Origin: Planctomycetota bacterium
Lineage (GTDB): Bacteria; Planctomycetota; Planctomycetia; Planctomycetales; Planctomycetaceae
Assembly: GCA_023417655.1 (NCBI GenBank)
Contig: JAEZFD010000001.1
Span: 1-51,121, forward strand
Length of the DNA: 51,121 bases
Reading direction: 5' to 3'
A model generated the notes under the pieces. That model was not told the DNA's origin, did no database searches, and saw nothing but the letters and a program-made list of their open reading frames with translations. The translations under genes and the position numbers were made by a program. The first letter of the stretch is position 1. The number at the start of each line of letters is the position of its first letter. This document shows positions 9,818 to 18,558 of the stretch, in pieces.

Positions 9818-10903
9818 ATGTCGGATGTGCTGATCGTCGGCGGCGGTGTGATCGGGTTGACCTGTGCCTGGGAACTCTCACTTCGAGGAGCTCAAGTTAC
9901 CGTACTCGAGCAATCTGAGTTGGCGAAAGAAGCTTCCTGGGCCGGTGCTGGAATGATCCCGCCGGGAGACCTCGGGCATCTGCCGACTCATCAGCTGGCC
10001 GTCATGAGTTCGCAACTCTGGCCTGAATTGACTGCTGAATTGCGAGAAACAACGGGCGTCGACAACGAATATCGCGCCTGCCAAGGGCTGCTCATCGAAG
10101 AGGAATCGCATTCTCAGGATCTGCTGCGGCGGTGGACGGAGCGTGGCGTCCGTGTCGAGCAACTGAGCGCCAGTGAAATCCGGGAACGGGTCCCGCAAAT
10201 CAGCGAGTCCGTCCAGTCGGCATCGCTCCTTGTTGATCAGTGTCAGGTGCGGAACCCGCGTCATCTTCGGGCGCTCATCGCTGGCTGTCAGGCGCGTGGA
10301 GTTCGCCTGCTGGAGGACCACCAGGTCATTGAGTGGAAGACGGAGTCGAAGACCGAGGCGAACCGTATCAGTCAGGTGATGACTCATCATGGTCAGTATT
10401 CAGCCAAGGAAGTTGTCGTCACAGCCGGTGCATGGAGTCGCACGCTTCTCGAATCGCTCTCGGTCAGTCTGCAGATCAAACCGATCCGTGGACAGATTGT
10501 TCTTCTGAACGGAAATCTTCCGGGTTTTCAGGTGACCATTGAATCGGGGTCACACTACCTTGTGCCGCGAGTAGACGGACGTCTCCTGATCGGTGCGACC
10601 GAAGAAGATGTCGCCTTCGAAAGAGCGAACACCCCGGAGGCGATTCAGCGGCTGAGAGCCTTTGCCCGACAGCTGATCCCGGCCACCGCGTCCTTGCAAA
10701 TTGAAAAGACCTGGTGTGGCTTTCGTCCCCATTCCCAGCGTGGTTATCCGTATCTGGGACGGGTTTCCGGCTGGGAGAATCTCACCCTTGCCGCAGGCCA
10801 CTTCCGAGCAGGGCTTTCAAACTCACCTGCGACCGCGAGACTCATCGCTCAGCTGCTCACAAATGAGCCGACAAGCCTCGACCTGTCTGACTTCTCGGTG
10901 TGA
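9818..10903 (+). CDS. thiO: FAD-dependent glycine oxidase (ThiO-type)
   Basis: 361 residues from ATG 9818; a GTG nine bases upstream (9809) has an AAGG close by and is an alternative start. The N-terminus MSDVLIVGGGVIGL carries the Rossmann dinucleotide motif (GGGVIG at 8-13) with the ribose-binding acidic residue E31 at the end of the second strand. The mid region 'KPIRGQIVLL' and the C-terminal 'GYPYLGRV...TLAAGHFRAGL' are typical of the DAO/ThiO family, in which glycine is oxidised to iminoacetate for the thiazole ring of thiamine. No other thiamine gene adjoins it, so the role as ThiO is by family resemblance; a broader amino-acid oxidase is the alternative. It converges on the lipoprotein gene at 11052. 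Confidence 0.82.
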   Translation: MSDVLIVGGGVIGLTCAWELSLRGAQVTVLEQSELAKEASWAGAGMIPPGDLGHLPTHQLAVMSSQLWPELTAELRETTGVDNEYRACQGLLIEEESHSQDLLRRWTERGVRVEQLSASEIRERVPQISESVQSASLLVDQCQVRNPRHLRALIAGCQARGVRLLEDHQVIEWKTESKTEANRISQVMTHHGQYSAKEVVVTAGAWSRTLLESLSVSLQIKPIRGQIVLLNGNLPGFQVTIESGSHYLVPRVDGRLLIGATEEDVAFERANTPEAIQRLRAFARQLIPATASLQIEKTWCGFRPHSQRGYPYLGRVSGWENLTLAAGHFRAGLSNSPATARLIAQLLTNEPTSLDLSDFSV

Positions 10904-11051
10904 GCCATCGCTGTGTGAAGCTTCGCCGTGTGAGACGGCGCAGGGTGTGACTCTGCTGCGCGGGACTCGCCTTGCCGCGACTTTAGGCCGGATCGCTGGT
11001 GCCGGGATGAATTTTATGCGAGTCCCGTCTTTCTTTCCGGTCGTCAGTTCC

Positions 11052-11588
11052 TCAGTTGTTCGGAGGCAGCGGAATGTTCGTTGAGTCGGGCGGTGTCAAC
11101 AGCCCCGGCGAAGGAGGAACAAGTGGCTGCGTTGGCAAAGGCGGCAGCAGTCGGGTCCCTTCTTCCATCTGCTGTGGATCGCGAATCGGCCCCAGCTGAT
11201 CGCCAGGTCGTGCTGGCATCGCAGGATCTTCCGCAGGAATCGCTTCTGGTGTCAGCTGTGAAGCATCAGGGATCGGACGCGGCTCAGGTGGAATCTGCGG
11301 CTGAATGTACAGCGGGTTATGAGGGTAGTCCGGCAGAGTGCGCAGACCTCGAACATGCTCCGGGCTCACCCAATGCTGGTTCCAGGCGCTTTGATACCAG
11401 TCAGGCTGGCCGATCCGGCTGACGTCCCACTGGGGATGATACCACCGATCGAGGTGCGGTGACCGATCCGCGATATGGTCAATGACGTCCTGATAACGCT
11501 CTGTGATGCCGCACAGCTGACATCCAGAAACTCCCACAGACACTCCCAGCAACATTACCGCGATGCCGGATACACGAACTGCCTGCAT
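11052..11588 (-). CDS. Proline-rich lipoprotein, unknown function
   Basis: 178 residues from the ATG at 11588, which has AAGGGG about 9 bases upstream; an upstream in-frame ATG adds seven residues and has no better site. MQAVRVSGIAVMLLGVSVGVSGC is a lipoprotein signal with lipobox V-S-G-C23. The body has an aromatic-rich middle (WYHP, WYQSAWNQHW) and a proline-rich C-terminal half (about 30 prolines in 90 residues) with no recognised domain. The N-terminal region after the cysteine (ITERYQDVIDHIADR) resembles short planctomycete lipoproteins of unknown role. Expected to be membrane-anchored on the outside of the cytoplasmic membrane or in the outer membrane. Confidence 0.75.
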   Translation of the reverse strand: MQAVRVSGIAVMLLGVSVGVSGCQLCGITERYQDVIDHIADRSPHLDRWYHPQWDVSRIGQPDWYQSAWNQHWVSPEHVRGLRTLPDYPHNPLYIQPQIPPEPRPIPDASQLTPEAIPAEDPAMPARPGDQLGPIRDPQQMEEGTRLLPPLPTQPLVPPSPGLLTPPDSTNIPLPPNN

Positions 11589-12436
11589 TGACTCGCCCCT
11601 TGATCTCAATCCGAATCGAGATAATTCGCGTCTGGCAGACGCTCTTCATCCCGGATCTCGCAACGCCCCCCGGCGCAGTTGATCTTGCTGAAAACTGATT
11701 CTGGAACGAATTGGATCGTGGTCCGGCTTCAGCACCGCATCGCTGTCGTGATCGGGCCGATGACAAAAGTCATTCCCCGAAATCGCAGTGCGGGCTTCCC
11801 CCAGACGATTCAACGTCGCGCGAAACAGTCTGTATCGAGTGCATCGGTTATACCGCCCGATGTTCTTGCGTCGAAATCGTCAGGATTGCAAAACGGAGAC
11901 ATCGAGTGATGCCTGAGCGTTGTCTGGGAACATCATCTCCTCACTTTCCTCAGTGCTCGGTGAATTCTGGCGAGTTCACACTGATTGACTAAACCCAGGG
12001 AAACATTTGGGTCATAGGGTTGAAAAGCCCTGAGTTGAGGAGCTGGAGTTGTTTCTAGAGCAGTTTGCCCTGCCAAGTGTCCACGCAACGCGGTTTTCGA
12101 CAGGAAAAACAATGTCTTCCGCGTGGCGGGGAAGGGCAGATCAAAAAGCAATCTGGTCTGGTGACCTCTTCGGCCGTTCTCATCAGGGGCTCGGTTTCGT
12201 CATCGCCGCACCACCCGCATTTCGGGGTGTTCCCACTCTATGAAATTGGTCATCGATAGAGGGGAAATGCTGTTCTTCAGGCGATGGGATACTGTCTTCG
12301 GTTTCATGCTTCGAGGGGATCAACGACTTCCTCGACATGTCAGCCAACACCTGTCGGCCGAGAAGGAATGAGGCACGAGGTGTCCAGTTCGCGACTAAAA
12401 TCTGCAGTGGGCAATGCACAACTGAAGGAAGATTCC
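11589..12436. other. Long intergenic region between divergent lipoprotein and PilZ genes
   Basis: About 850 bases without a supported gene. Several short ORFs on both strands lack ribosome sites and domain character. An imperfect hairpin (arms CCACGC at about 12081 and GCGTGG at about 12120, with an inner GTTTT/AAAAC pairing) is visible but has no terminator T-run. Promoters for the two divergent genes should be here. Confidence 0.4.
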
Positions 12437-12880
12437 ATGGAGGAATGGACCCAAAGTGCGCTGGTCCTGGATGTCCCTCCCTGCCAGGAGGAAATCGGAC
12501 AGCTAATTGACAGAATTCGGAGCAGCTATTCAGCAGGTTGTCTCCGCCTGACGGGAGAACCTCTCCCGGAGTCCAATAACCGTCGAGTCGACCGCCGCAG
12601 CGTCATCGACATCCCCTTTTATCTGCGTCCCGTCGACGCGAAGGGGAGAGAGATTCTGGATGAACACGCACCAGCCCAGCTGGCAGTGACTCGGGATCTC
12701 TCGCCGCGCGGAATTGGCTTGCAATCGGACCATCCGCTGAAAGAGCGATACTATGTCGCTGAGTTTGACTGTCCTCGCTATCAGTCAGTGCGATTCCTGA
12801 TCGAAGTTCGCTGGCAGACCAGACGCTCTCCCCACAACTATGTGGCGGGTTGCTGGATCGTCTGCCAGTGGGACCAATAA
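12437..12880 (+). CDS. PilZ-domain cyclic-di-GMP receptor-like protein
   Basis: 147 residues from the ATG at 12437, with AAGGAAG 6 bases upstream; a longer frame from 12284 adds 51 residues with no domain character. The N-terminal 45 residues are a helical segment. The PilZ domain then opens with RRVDRR at 49-54 (the RxxxR phosphate-binding motif) and has D87-L-S89-P-R-G92 (the [DN]xSxxG motif), both needed to bind c-di-GMP. The family usually acts through protein partners. The gene ends 46 bases from the end of motB on the opposite strand, so a YcgR-like link to the flagellar motor is an attractive inference, not shown by the sequence itself. Confidence 0.82.
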   Translation: MEEWTQSALVLDVPPCQEEIGQLIDRIRSSYSAGCLRLTGEPLPESNNRRVDRRSVIDIPFYLRPVDAKGREILDEHAPAQLAVTRDLSPRGIGLQSDHPLKERYYVAEFDCPRYQSVRFLIEVRWQTRRSPHNYVAGCWIVCQWDQ

Positions 12881-12926
12881 CGCAAACTGACTTGCAAGAG
12901 AGACCACTCGCAAGAGATGTCGACTG

Positions 12927-13511
12927 CTATTGCTTGATGCGCAGCAGGCATTCATCGGCGACAGCGGACCAGTCGATCTTTGACAGCGAATTCAAAAGCA
13001 GTTCGCGGTGGATACCTTCCATCTTGTCGACGACCGGCTGGGAAATCTGGTGATGCATTTCCCAGATGAGCTGCGGCTTCACGATCGAATTGAAGTAGGA
13101 AACATCCTTGCGATCGGGGTTCTCGCGGCGGGCCTTGTCATAAAGTGCCTGAGCCACCTTCAGCCAGTGGTCCCGCTGGGTTTTGTCTTCCAGAATCCAG
13201 TCGGCCACGGCCATGGTGTCACTGTCCGGATCGGGCGGTTCAGGCGCGGTCCCGATACTGCGCCCGGCCGACCGGTCCGTATAACCCGGCACCGGTCCCA
13301 TGATCTCGTTATAGAACAGACCGGCGGAATGACTCGTCCGGGACGACTCTCCGAGCAGGTTGATTCCGACCGGCCCCTGGAAATAGTGGGCGATCGATTC
13401 TTTGATCTTTTGATCCTGAGAGACAAGCCACATCACGAGAAAGAACGCCATCATGGCGGTCACAAAATCGGCATAGGCAACCTTCCAGGCACCGCCTCCC
13501 TTGCCCGCCAT
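12927..13511 (-). CDS. motB: MotB-like stator subunit lacking the OmpA peptidoglycan-binding domain
   Basis: 194 residues from the ATG at 13511, which has a strong GGAAGGAG site; a further ATG at 13544 is in frame but has no such site. Residues 8-30 (AWKVAYADFVTAMMAFFLVMWL) match the MotB transmembrane helix with the proton-carrying aspartate, here D15. The following 'SQDQKIKESIAHYFQGP' resembles the plug segment. The usual C-terminal OmpA-like domain that anchors the stator to peptidoglycan is absent: what follows is a Pro/Asp linker and about 110 residues of charged helix with no OmpA motif. It is downstream of motA on the same strand (80-base gap), so the two form a pair. No other flagellar gene is in the window. 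Confidence 0.85.
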   Translation of the reverse strand: MAGKGGGAWKVAYADFVTAMMAFFLVMWLVSQDQKIKESIAHYFQGPVGINLLGESSRTSHSAGLFYNEIMGPVPGYTDRSAGRSIGTAPEPPDPDSDTMAVADWILEDKTQRDHWLKVAQALYDKARRENPDRKDVSYFNSIVKPQLIWEMHHQISQPVVDKMEGIHRELLLNSLSKIDWSAVADECLLRIKQ

Positions 13512-13591
13512 TGTCTCTCCTTCCGACGACTTCGAATGTGTCAATCGATTCCTGAAGAATCGCTCTGCTGATCAATACTCTGGACGCGGGC

Positions 13592-14443
13592 TTACTTCTC
13601 TACTTCTTTATAAAGCTCTTCCATTTCCTGAATGGAAGGACGCGCACTTGTAGGCACTCCGCGCCGGGCTTTGTCGAGAACGACCTTGGGAGTTCCTCCA
13701 TCCACAAAGCCGACAATAGCACTGGCGATCGTCTGCCGCAGGGTCAGTTCTTCGAGCCCCATCGATTCCATACGTCCGACCATCGGTCCGATGACGCCGT
13801 AGGACAACAGAATCCCCAGAAACGTTCCGACCAGAGCCGCACCGACCTTATGGCCGATCTCTTCGACCGGGCCGTCGATCGCCTGCATGGTGATCACGAT
13901 CCCGAGCACCGCGGCGACGATTCCGAAGCCGGGCAGGGCGTCCGCGGTTCGGGAGAGAGCCCCTGTTGCGGCATGATGTTCTTCTGACATCACACGCAGC
14001 TCGGTGTCGAGCAGGTCCTGCAGCTGGTTCGCTTCCGTCCCTTCCGACGCCGAGGTCAGTGCTCCCGTCAGAAATGCCATCAGATGGTGGTCTTTAGCGA
14101 CGCGAGGGTATTTTCCGAAGACCGCATCATGAGAATCACTCAGCAGCGATTCCCAAGCGAGGAGACCGTCGCGGCGGCCAATGCGAAAGAAGTGATATAA
14201 CACCTGGAAGACCTCGATATAGGTCTTCTTGTTGGTGTTTCCCCCTTTGACCAGTCCGATGATCCCGTGAATGATGTCCATGAGGACCTTCGGAGGCGAA
14301 CTGGCAATCAACGCCCCCAGAGCGGCTCCGCCGATCGTTACAACTTCCGAAGGGTGAATCAGGGCGTGAACGTGGCCTCCGGCCATGCTGAACCCGGTCA
14401 ACACGGCGCCGAGAACGACAGCAATTCCAATGCAGACGATCAC
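13592..14443 (-). CDS. motA: MotA flagellar stator subunit
   Basis: 283 residues from a GTG at 14443 with GGAGAG eight bases upstream; a TTG seven codons earlier is also in frame. The N-terminus MIVCIGIAVVLGAVLTGFSMAGGH is the first membrane helix typical of MotA, followed by 'PSEVVTIGGAALGALI'. The cytoplasmic loop has 'RRDGLLAWE' (positions equivalent to the conserved charged Arg/Glu that contact the rotor), and the third helix carries 'DALPGFGIVAAVLGIVITM' with the conserved proline, followed by 'GHKVGAALVGTFLGILLSYGVIGP' as the fourth. Length is normal. With MotB it forms the proton channel that drives flagellar rotation. Upstream is about 400 bases with no gene. Confidence 0.93.
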   Translation of the reverse strand: MIVCIGIAVVLGAVLTGFSMAGGHVHALIHPSEVVTIGGAALGALIASSPPKVLMDIIHGIIGLVKGGNTNKKTYIEVFQVLYHFFRIGRRDGLLAWESLLSDSHDAVFGKYPRVAKDHHLMAFLTGALTSASEGTEANQLQDLLDTELRVMSEEHHAATGALSRTADALPGFGIVAAVLGIVITMQAIDGPVEEIGHKVGAALVGTFLGILLSYGVIGPMVGRMESMGLEELTLRQTIASAIVGFVDGGTPKVVLDKARRGVPTSARPSIQEMEELYKEVEK

Positions 14444-14855
14444 GGCAAATTCTCTCCGTTGCAATTCTCTCGCGATGGACTGATCCGCCTTGAGCGCGAT
14501 TGACTCAAAGGCAGCCGCTGACTCGGTCCCAAGGCACCAGTCGGACGTCTTAAGTATCAGAGACCGTGCCGTGGAAATCCGTGTTCACAATCACTCAGAC
14601 AGATCACTCAGACAGCAGGGAAGGCTCTTTGCTGTCCAGATGAGGACAGCCGAGGTTCGGACAAAACAGAATGCCCCCTGCAGTGCGGACTGTGCAGTTC
14701 TTATCGGTTTTTCCGACTGCACTTGATTGCGGAATTTTGAACCAGATGCAGGTTTGGTTCGCATCGCCGCAGTGAAGGACTCCACATCAAGGCATATCGG
14801 TCATTTCCGCCGATTGGAAAGTCTCACGTGAGGAAGAGAGAGAGCGTCCGGAATT
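14444..14855. other. Intergenic region upstream of motA
   Basis: About 410 bases; no gene supported. A 13-base unit (atcactcagacag) occurs twice in direct tandem at 14590-14615. No clear sigma-54 or sigma-28 promoter was recognised for motA. Confidence 0.4.
14590..14615. repeat. Tandem 13-bp direct repeat, two copies
   Basis: The unit atcactcagacag is repeated twice without a spacer about 150 bases upstream of the motA start. Two copies only, so it may be chance slippage or a tandem operator. Confidence 0.5.
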
Positions 14856-15680
14856 TCAGCAGGAATGCGATGGCGATAAGCGCTCGAAGAAGCGAAGCAG
14901 CAGTCGGCGAAAGTTTGGTTCCGCCTCGGACGCCGCCATGATCACATGCTGTCCATCGGCGACCTGCGGAGCATCCGGAGTGCAAAGATTCGTGATCGTG
15001 GCGAGCCCGCAGGTTTTCATTCCCAGGCGAGTGGCAACAATGGCTTCGGGGATGGTCGACATTCCAATCGCGTCCCCGAACATGGAAAACATCCTCTGCT
15101 CAGCGCGGGTCTCATAGTTCGGGCCGCAGACTCCAATGTAGACCCCCTCGCGGATCGATACAGAGTAATCTGCGGCTGCTGACAACAACTCCTGATTCAG
15201 CTTTTCATCGAAGGGAGAACAGGGGAGGCGGTGTAACAGCCAGCGTGGCACGGCCGCCCGATGCATGTTGAAATTGAGATGATCGCGGATCACCATCAGA
15301 TCCCCGACGCGAAACTTTGACGACAGCCCCCCGGCCGCGCAGGAGAGAATCAGATTCTTAACGCCGAAAGCCTGCAAAACGTGAAGGGGAAACGTGACCT
15401 GCTCCCAATGATGCCCTTCATAGAGATGACATCGTCCCTGCAGGACGAGTACAGGACGCCCCTGCACCCGACCATAAACCAGTCGGCCGGCATGTCCAAT
15501 TGAAGTCGCCCGCGGGAAGTGAGGCAGATCGTTGTAAGAGACGACCGCAGATGCCTCAACGACATCCACGAACGCTCCCAGACCGCTTCCCAGAACGACA
15601 GCAATCGGCGCAGCGTCGATTCCAAACTGTCGGGCAGCGTCACAGGTTTCACGAATCTGGGCAGAAATCAGTGACGACAT
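14856..15680 (-). CDS. punA: Purine nucleoside phosphorylase (trimeric, PNP family I-like)
   Basis: 274 residues from the ATG at 15680; the frame could start 17 codons earlier at 15731 but that segment looks untranslated. Motifs of the trimeric high-molecular-weight PNP family: GSGLG at 31-35 (phosphate loop), H63 in SIGHAG, GRCHLYEG at 82-89, LSCAAGGL at 112-119, GPNYETRAE at 186-194 and GMSTIPE at 206-212, ending with ITN231, the purine-contacting Asn. The enzyme splits inosine/guanosine with phosphate to free base and ribose-1-phosphate, in the cytoplasm. Substrate choice (inosine/guanosine versus methylthioadenosine) cannot be fixed by eye; Ser/Thr rather than MTAP residues favour PNP. 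Followed upstream on the same strand by fmt (123-base gap). Confidence 0.88.
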   Translation of the reverse strand: MSSLISAQIRETCDAARQFGIDAAPIAVVLGSGLGAFVDVVEASAVVSYNDLPHFPRATSIGHAGRLVYGRVQGRPVLVLQGRCHLYEGHHWEQVTFPLHVLQAFGVKNLILSCAAGGLSSKFRVGDLMVIRDHLNFNMHRAAVPRWLLHRLPCSPFDEKLNQELLSAAADYSVSIREGVYIGVCGPNYETRAEQRMFSMFGDAIGMSTIPEAIVATRLGMKTCGLATITNLCTPDAPQVADGQHVIMAASEAEPNFRRLLLRFFERLSPSHSC

Positions 15681-15803
15681 GAACCGGCAGACAAATAGCG
15701 AAGTGAAAGTGAGACCGGAAATTCGATGCATTCATCCGTGAACATCGGCCTTCGACTCAATGTTCTCAATGAAATTCGGCCAGAACCCGATTGATGTTCC
15801 CAT

Positions 15804-16775
15804 TCACGATTCAGGACCGAAATGAGCGTCCGTCAGTTTGGCTCCGCGAAGGTAGTCCTCCGTCGACATCGGTTTCTTCCCACTCGGCTGAAGCATTGTC
15901 ACACGGACCACTGATCCGGCATCTGCAGCTCCGTTCCGAACGAGTAACTGATTCTCTTTTACGATGATTGCGCCCGGTGGAAGAGTGGCCAGCGATGGCA
16001 TGTCCGGCATAGGCTCAAGGTCAAGAATCAGCATGCGCTGCGGCTTCTTCCCGGGCAGATGCAGAAACGTGAACGGCATGGGCCATGGCTGCATCGCTCG
16101 AATATGCCAACCCAGCGGATCAGCGGGAAGGCTCCAGTTGATCAGTCCTTCTTCCTTCTTGATGCGGGGAGCCTTCGTCACCTCGCCGGAATACTGCAGA
16201 GTCGAGACGTGCGTGCCCGTCTCAATCTGCTCAAGAACCTGAAGCGCCAGCGGAGCAGCGAGCAGGGCCAGTCGGTCATGCAGTTCACCGCTGGTCTCTT
16301 TGGGTCCGATTGGAGTTTTCACAACTCCCAGCATCGGCCCGGCGTCGAGTTTCGGTTCAATCTGGAAGACCGTGACGCCGGTCTCCGCTTCCCCCTTCCA
16401 GACGGCATACTGCACAGGTGCGGCGCCGCGATACTTTGGAAGCAATGAACCATGCAGATTAATCGCCCCGAATCGCGGAATTGCCAGAAGATCTGCAGAG
16501 AGGATCTGACCGTAAGCTGCGACCAGAAACAGATCTGCTTGAAACTCGCGGAGCCGTTCCAGAGATTCTGGAGTATTCACGCGGTCAGGCTGAAAAACAG
16601 GGACGTCCCGGCTCTGCGCCAGTTCTTTCACCGGGTGGGGATGATGATGGTGTCCTTGTCCGACTCGGTCAGGTTGAGTCACCAGCCCGACAACTTCATG
16701 CTGCGAATTCAGCACCGCCTCGAATGCCGGCAGTGCAAATTCTCCCGTTCCCATCAGCAGCACGCGTAAACCCAC
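15804..16775 (-). CDS. fmt: Methionyl-tRNA formyltransferase
   Basis: 323 residues, starting at a GTG with GGGAG about 7 bases upstream. The formyl-transferase core has the catalytic asparagine-histidine pair in 'INLHGS' (N106, H108), the 'LLPKYRGAAP' loop and D144 in 'KLDAGPML', all intact; the C-terminal domain 'LLVRNGAADAGSVVRVTMLQPSGKKPM' follows at normal length. It formylates Met-tRNA(fMet) using 10-formyl-tetrahydrofolate to begin translation. A histidine-rich loop, GHHHHPHP at 41-48, takes the place of the lysine-rich tRNA-contacting loop usual in E. coli. No def (peptide deformylase) gene is next to it; it lies between the PNP gene and an LpxH-like gene. Confidence 0.95.
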   Translation of the reverse strand: MGLRVLLMGTGEFALPAFEAVLNSQHEVVGLVTQPDRVGQGHHHHPHPVKELAQSRDVPVFQPDRVNTPESLERLREFQADLFLVAAYGQILSADLLAIPRFGAINLHGSLLPKYRGAAPVQYAVWKGEAETGVTVFQIEPKLDAGPMLGVVKTPIGPKETSGELHDRLALLAAPLALQVLEQIETGTHVSTLQYSGEVTKAPRIKKEEGLINWSLPADPLGWHIRAMQPWPMPFTFLHLPGKKPQRMLILDLEPMPDMPSLATLPPGAIIVKENQLLVRNGAADAGSVVRVTMLQPSGKKPMSTEDYLRGAKLTDAHFGPES

Positions 16776-16947
16776 ATCAGCTCCCGTTCACTTGAGTCCA
16801 GTCCGCGCCTCGGTGGCGAGCGCAGTCGTTCCACAGGGGACAGATTAAGAGAACAGCGGGCCGCGCGGCAACGACTGTTTGGGAAGACTGAAGGGAAGCG
16901 GAACCGGGGACGAGGTCGCAAGCACGACTTCATCAAAGCGGGAGCAA

Positions 16948-17670
16948 TTATTCGCCCTCAGGCAAAGCGATCGTCCGGCATACGACCCGAAACTTTCCGG
17001 CTCCGATCGGAGCGCCGCAGTTATGGAAGGTCACCCCATCGATCTGATAGTGATCAACGGGCCGGTGCGTGTGCCCGAAACAGACGTGCATCAAGCCGGT
17101 CTCAGGCCCCTGACCAATGTGCTTCAGGTACGAAAGAATTCGCCGCGCCACCCGCTTCTTGGGATAAACAGCGGGCGGAGCGATCCGATGCAGCTGTGCG
17201 CGCACCGCAAGGTCATAGACTTTATGCTGAAGCGGAGAACGGGTTCCGTGTTCGAAGCGGTTTCGCTGCTCTTCCAGGGCACTGGCTGTCATCGTGCGAT
17301 CAGCAACGTCTCCATGCAGAAAGAGCGTGTCTCCACGTCGGTAATAAAAGCGGTTGAATGAAAACCGGGACTCTGCCAATTGAAGTTGCTCCATCCGCGT
17401 ATGGAGCAGGGGATGATCGTCATGATTTCCGAAGACGAATCGAATCCGGCAATCTCCCGTACTGTCGATAAAACGGGCCAACCAATCAATGGCGGCATTC
17501 GCTGTCGCTTCGGCGTCGGGATAGCAGGACCAGCGAAAATCGAAGATGTCTCCCCCGAGAACAAATTCTTCCGAAGTTCGGGCGGCCTCGACCAGAGTGG
17601 AAAAATGAGATTCCGCGGTCGACCTGCGAGCAAATAAGTGCAAGTCAGACGCAAAAGCAATTGTCGGCAT
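16948..17670 (-). CDS. Calcineurin-like metallophosphoesterase, LpxH-like
   Basis: 240 residues from the ATG at 17670, preceded by AAAGGG; the frame reaches 17727 but the upstream 19 residues are not needed. All metal-binding motifs of the family are present: DLH at 9-11, GD-x-x-D at 40-44, GNHD at 81-84, H119 and GHTH at 199-202. This spacing fits the LpxH/UDP-2,3-diacylglucosamine pyrophosphatase group, which makes lipid X for lipid A; the length is also right. It could instead be a general phosphohydrolase, since LpxH substrate residues cannot be confirmed by eye. Cytoplasmic or peripheral membrane. It has the same orientation as fmt, 172 bases upstream of it. Confidence 0.82.
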   Translation of the reverse strand: MPTIAFASDLHLFARRSTAESHFSTLVEAARTSEEFVLGGDIFDFRWSCYPDAEATANAAIDWLARFIDSTGDCRIRFVFGNHDDHPLLHTRMEQLQLAESRFSFNRFYYRRGDTLFLHGDVADRTMTASALEEQRNRFEHGTRSPLQHKVYDLAVRAQLHRIAPPAVYPKKRVARRILSYLKHIGQGPETGLMHVCFGHTHRPVDHYQIDGVTFHNCGAPIGAGKFRVVCRTIALPEGE

Positions 17671-18186
17671 ATAAACGTGCCCTTTTAGTCTCCCCCACTT
17701 TATCCTGCCCACCACGAGCGGACTCATCTCTGTGAGTTCCGGGTGGAGCGGGGGATCTTCTTCCAGTGAGGGGATTTCGGATCTTCACAGGGGCTTTTTA
17801 AATGGGAAACGGGATTCCCACCCCTGCAGGAAGTGACCTTTATTTTACCGACGAACAGGCCTGAACAAATGGTCTTTTTCGGCGGGGTCTCCAGAATTTC
17901 CCCACTGGCTCAGTCCCAGTACCGGGTGCCGCTCGACGGACCAACCCGGAAACTTGAGTGAAAATTCGGTTTTTCAAAAATCCATATTGACCGATTCTGC
18001 CGGTCTCCATAACTTCCCGCCCGCAGCCACCCTGAGCCCCTCACCTCCGGCTGCATCCTTTCTCCGATCTTCAAAAGCCATTCCCTTTCAGACTGACAGG
18101 TCCAACGTCGGGTCCTCCGCCTGATTCCTGTTCCGTCTTTGCAAACCCCCTCTCCTCGTCAATTTTGCCCACTTAAGGAAATTGTC
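17671..18186. other. Intergenic region between divergent phosphoesterase and lipoprotein genes
   Basis: About 515 bases without a supported gene. A short perfect inverted repeat (TGGGAA ... TTCCCA, about 17802-17819) is present. Divergent promoters should be here; none was recognised with confidence. Confidence 0.4.
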
Positions 18187-18558
18187 ATGAAGCGGTTCTT
18201 CTCATTGCTGGCGCTGGCAACTGTGGCAGCGGCAAGCGGATGTTGTGGTGCCCACCACCAGCAATGCAACCCATGTGGAGGGCAAGGGTATGGTGCCGGT
18301 TATGCTCCGACTTACAGCCCGTCATTCGCGCCGTCCTACGCTCCAAGCACCTGCCCCGGCGGGAACTGTGGACAATACCCAAGTGGAAGCCTGACTCCGA
18401 TTCCTCAGCAGGCCGCGATCCCGGGATCGACAACTTCGATGGCCCCTTACGGTACCACGACGATGGCGCCATACGGAGCAACCGCACAGTACGGTGCGCC
18501 CCAGTACGGCGGAATGGCTCCTTACAGCAGCGTCGCCCTCGATTACTCCGCTCACTAA
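18187..18558 (+). CDS. Small Tyr/Pro/Gly-rich lipoprotein
   Basis: 123 residues from the ATG at 18187 with AAGGAA seven bases upstream. MKRFFSLLALATVAAASGC gives a lipoprotein signal with lipobox A-S-G-C19, followed by a second Cys and a His/Cys-rich stretch (HHQQCNPCGG). The remainder is low complexity: short repeats built on Y-x-P-S/T (YAPTYSPSFAPSYAPS) and on MAPYG(T/A) in three to four copies. Such repeats suggest a flexible or self-associating surface segment. No family recognised. It stands alone, divergent from the phosphoesterase gene and converging on carB. Confidence 0.75.
   Translation: MKRFFSLLALATVAAASGCCGAHHQQCNPCGGQGYGAGYAPTYSPSFAPSYAPSTCPGGNCGQYPSGSLTPIPQQAAIPGSTTSMAPYGTTTMAPYGATAQYGAPQYGGMAPYSSVALDYSAH

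Noticed and set aside
10924..10940. Six-base hairpin (CGCCGT/ACGGCG) between thiO and the lipoprotein gene as a terminator
   Set aside because: Short stem and no T-run on either strand.
12072..12128. Imperfect hairpin (CCACGC/GCGTGG) in the lipoprotein-PilZ gap
   Set aside because: Short mismatched arms, no T-run and no resemblance to a known RNA; not enough to call.
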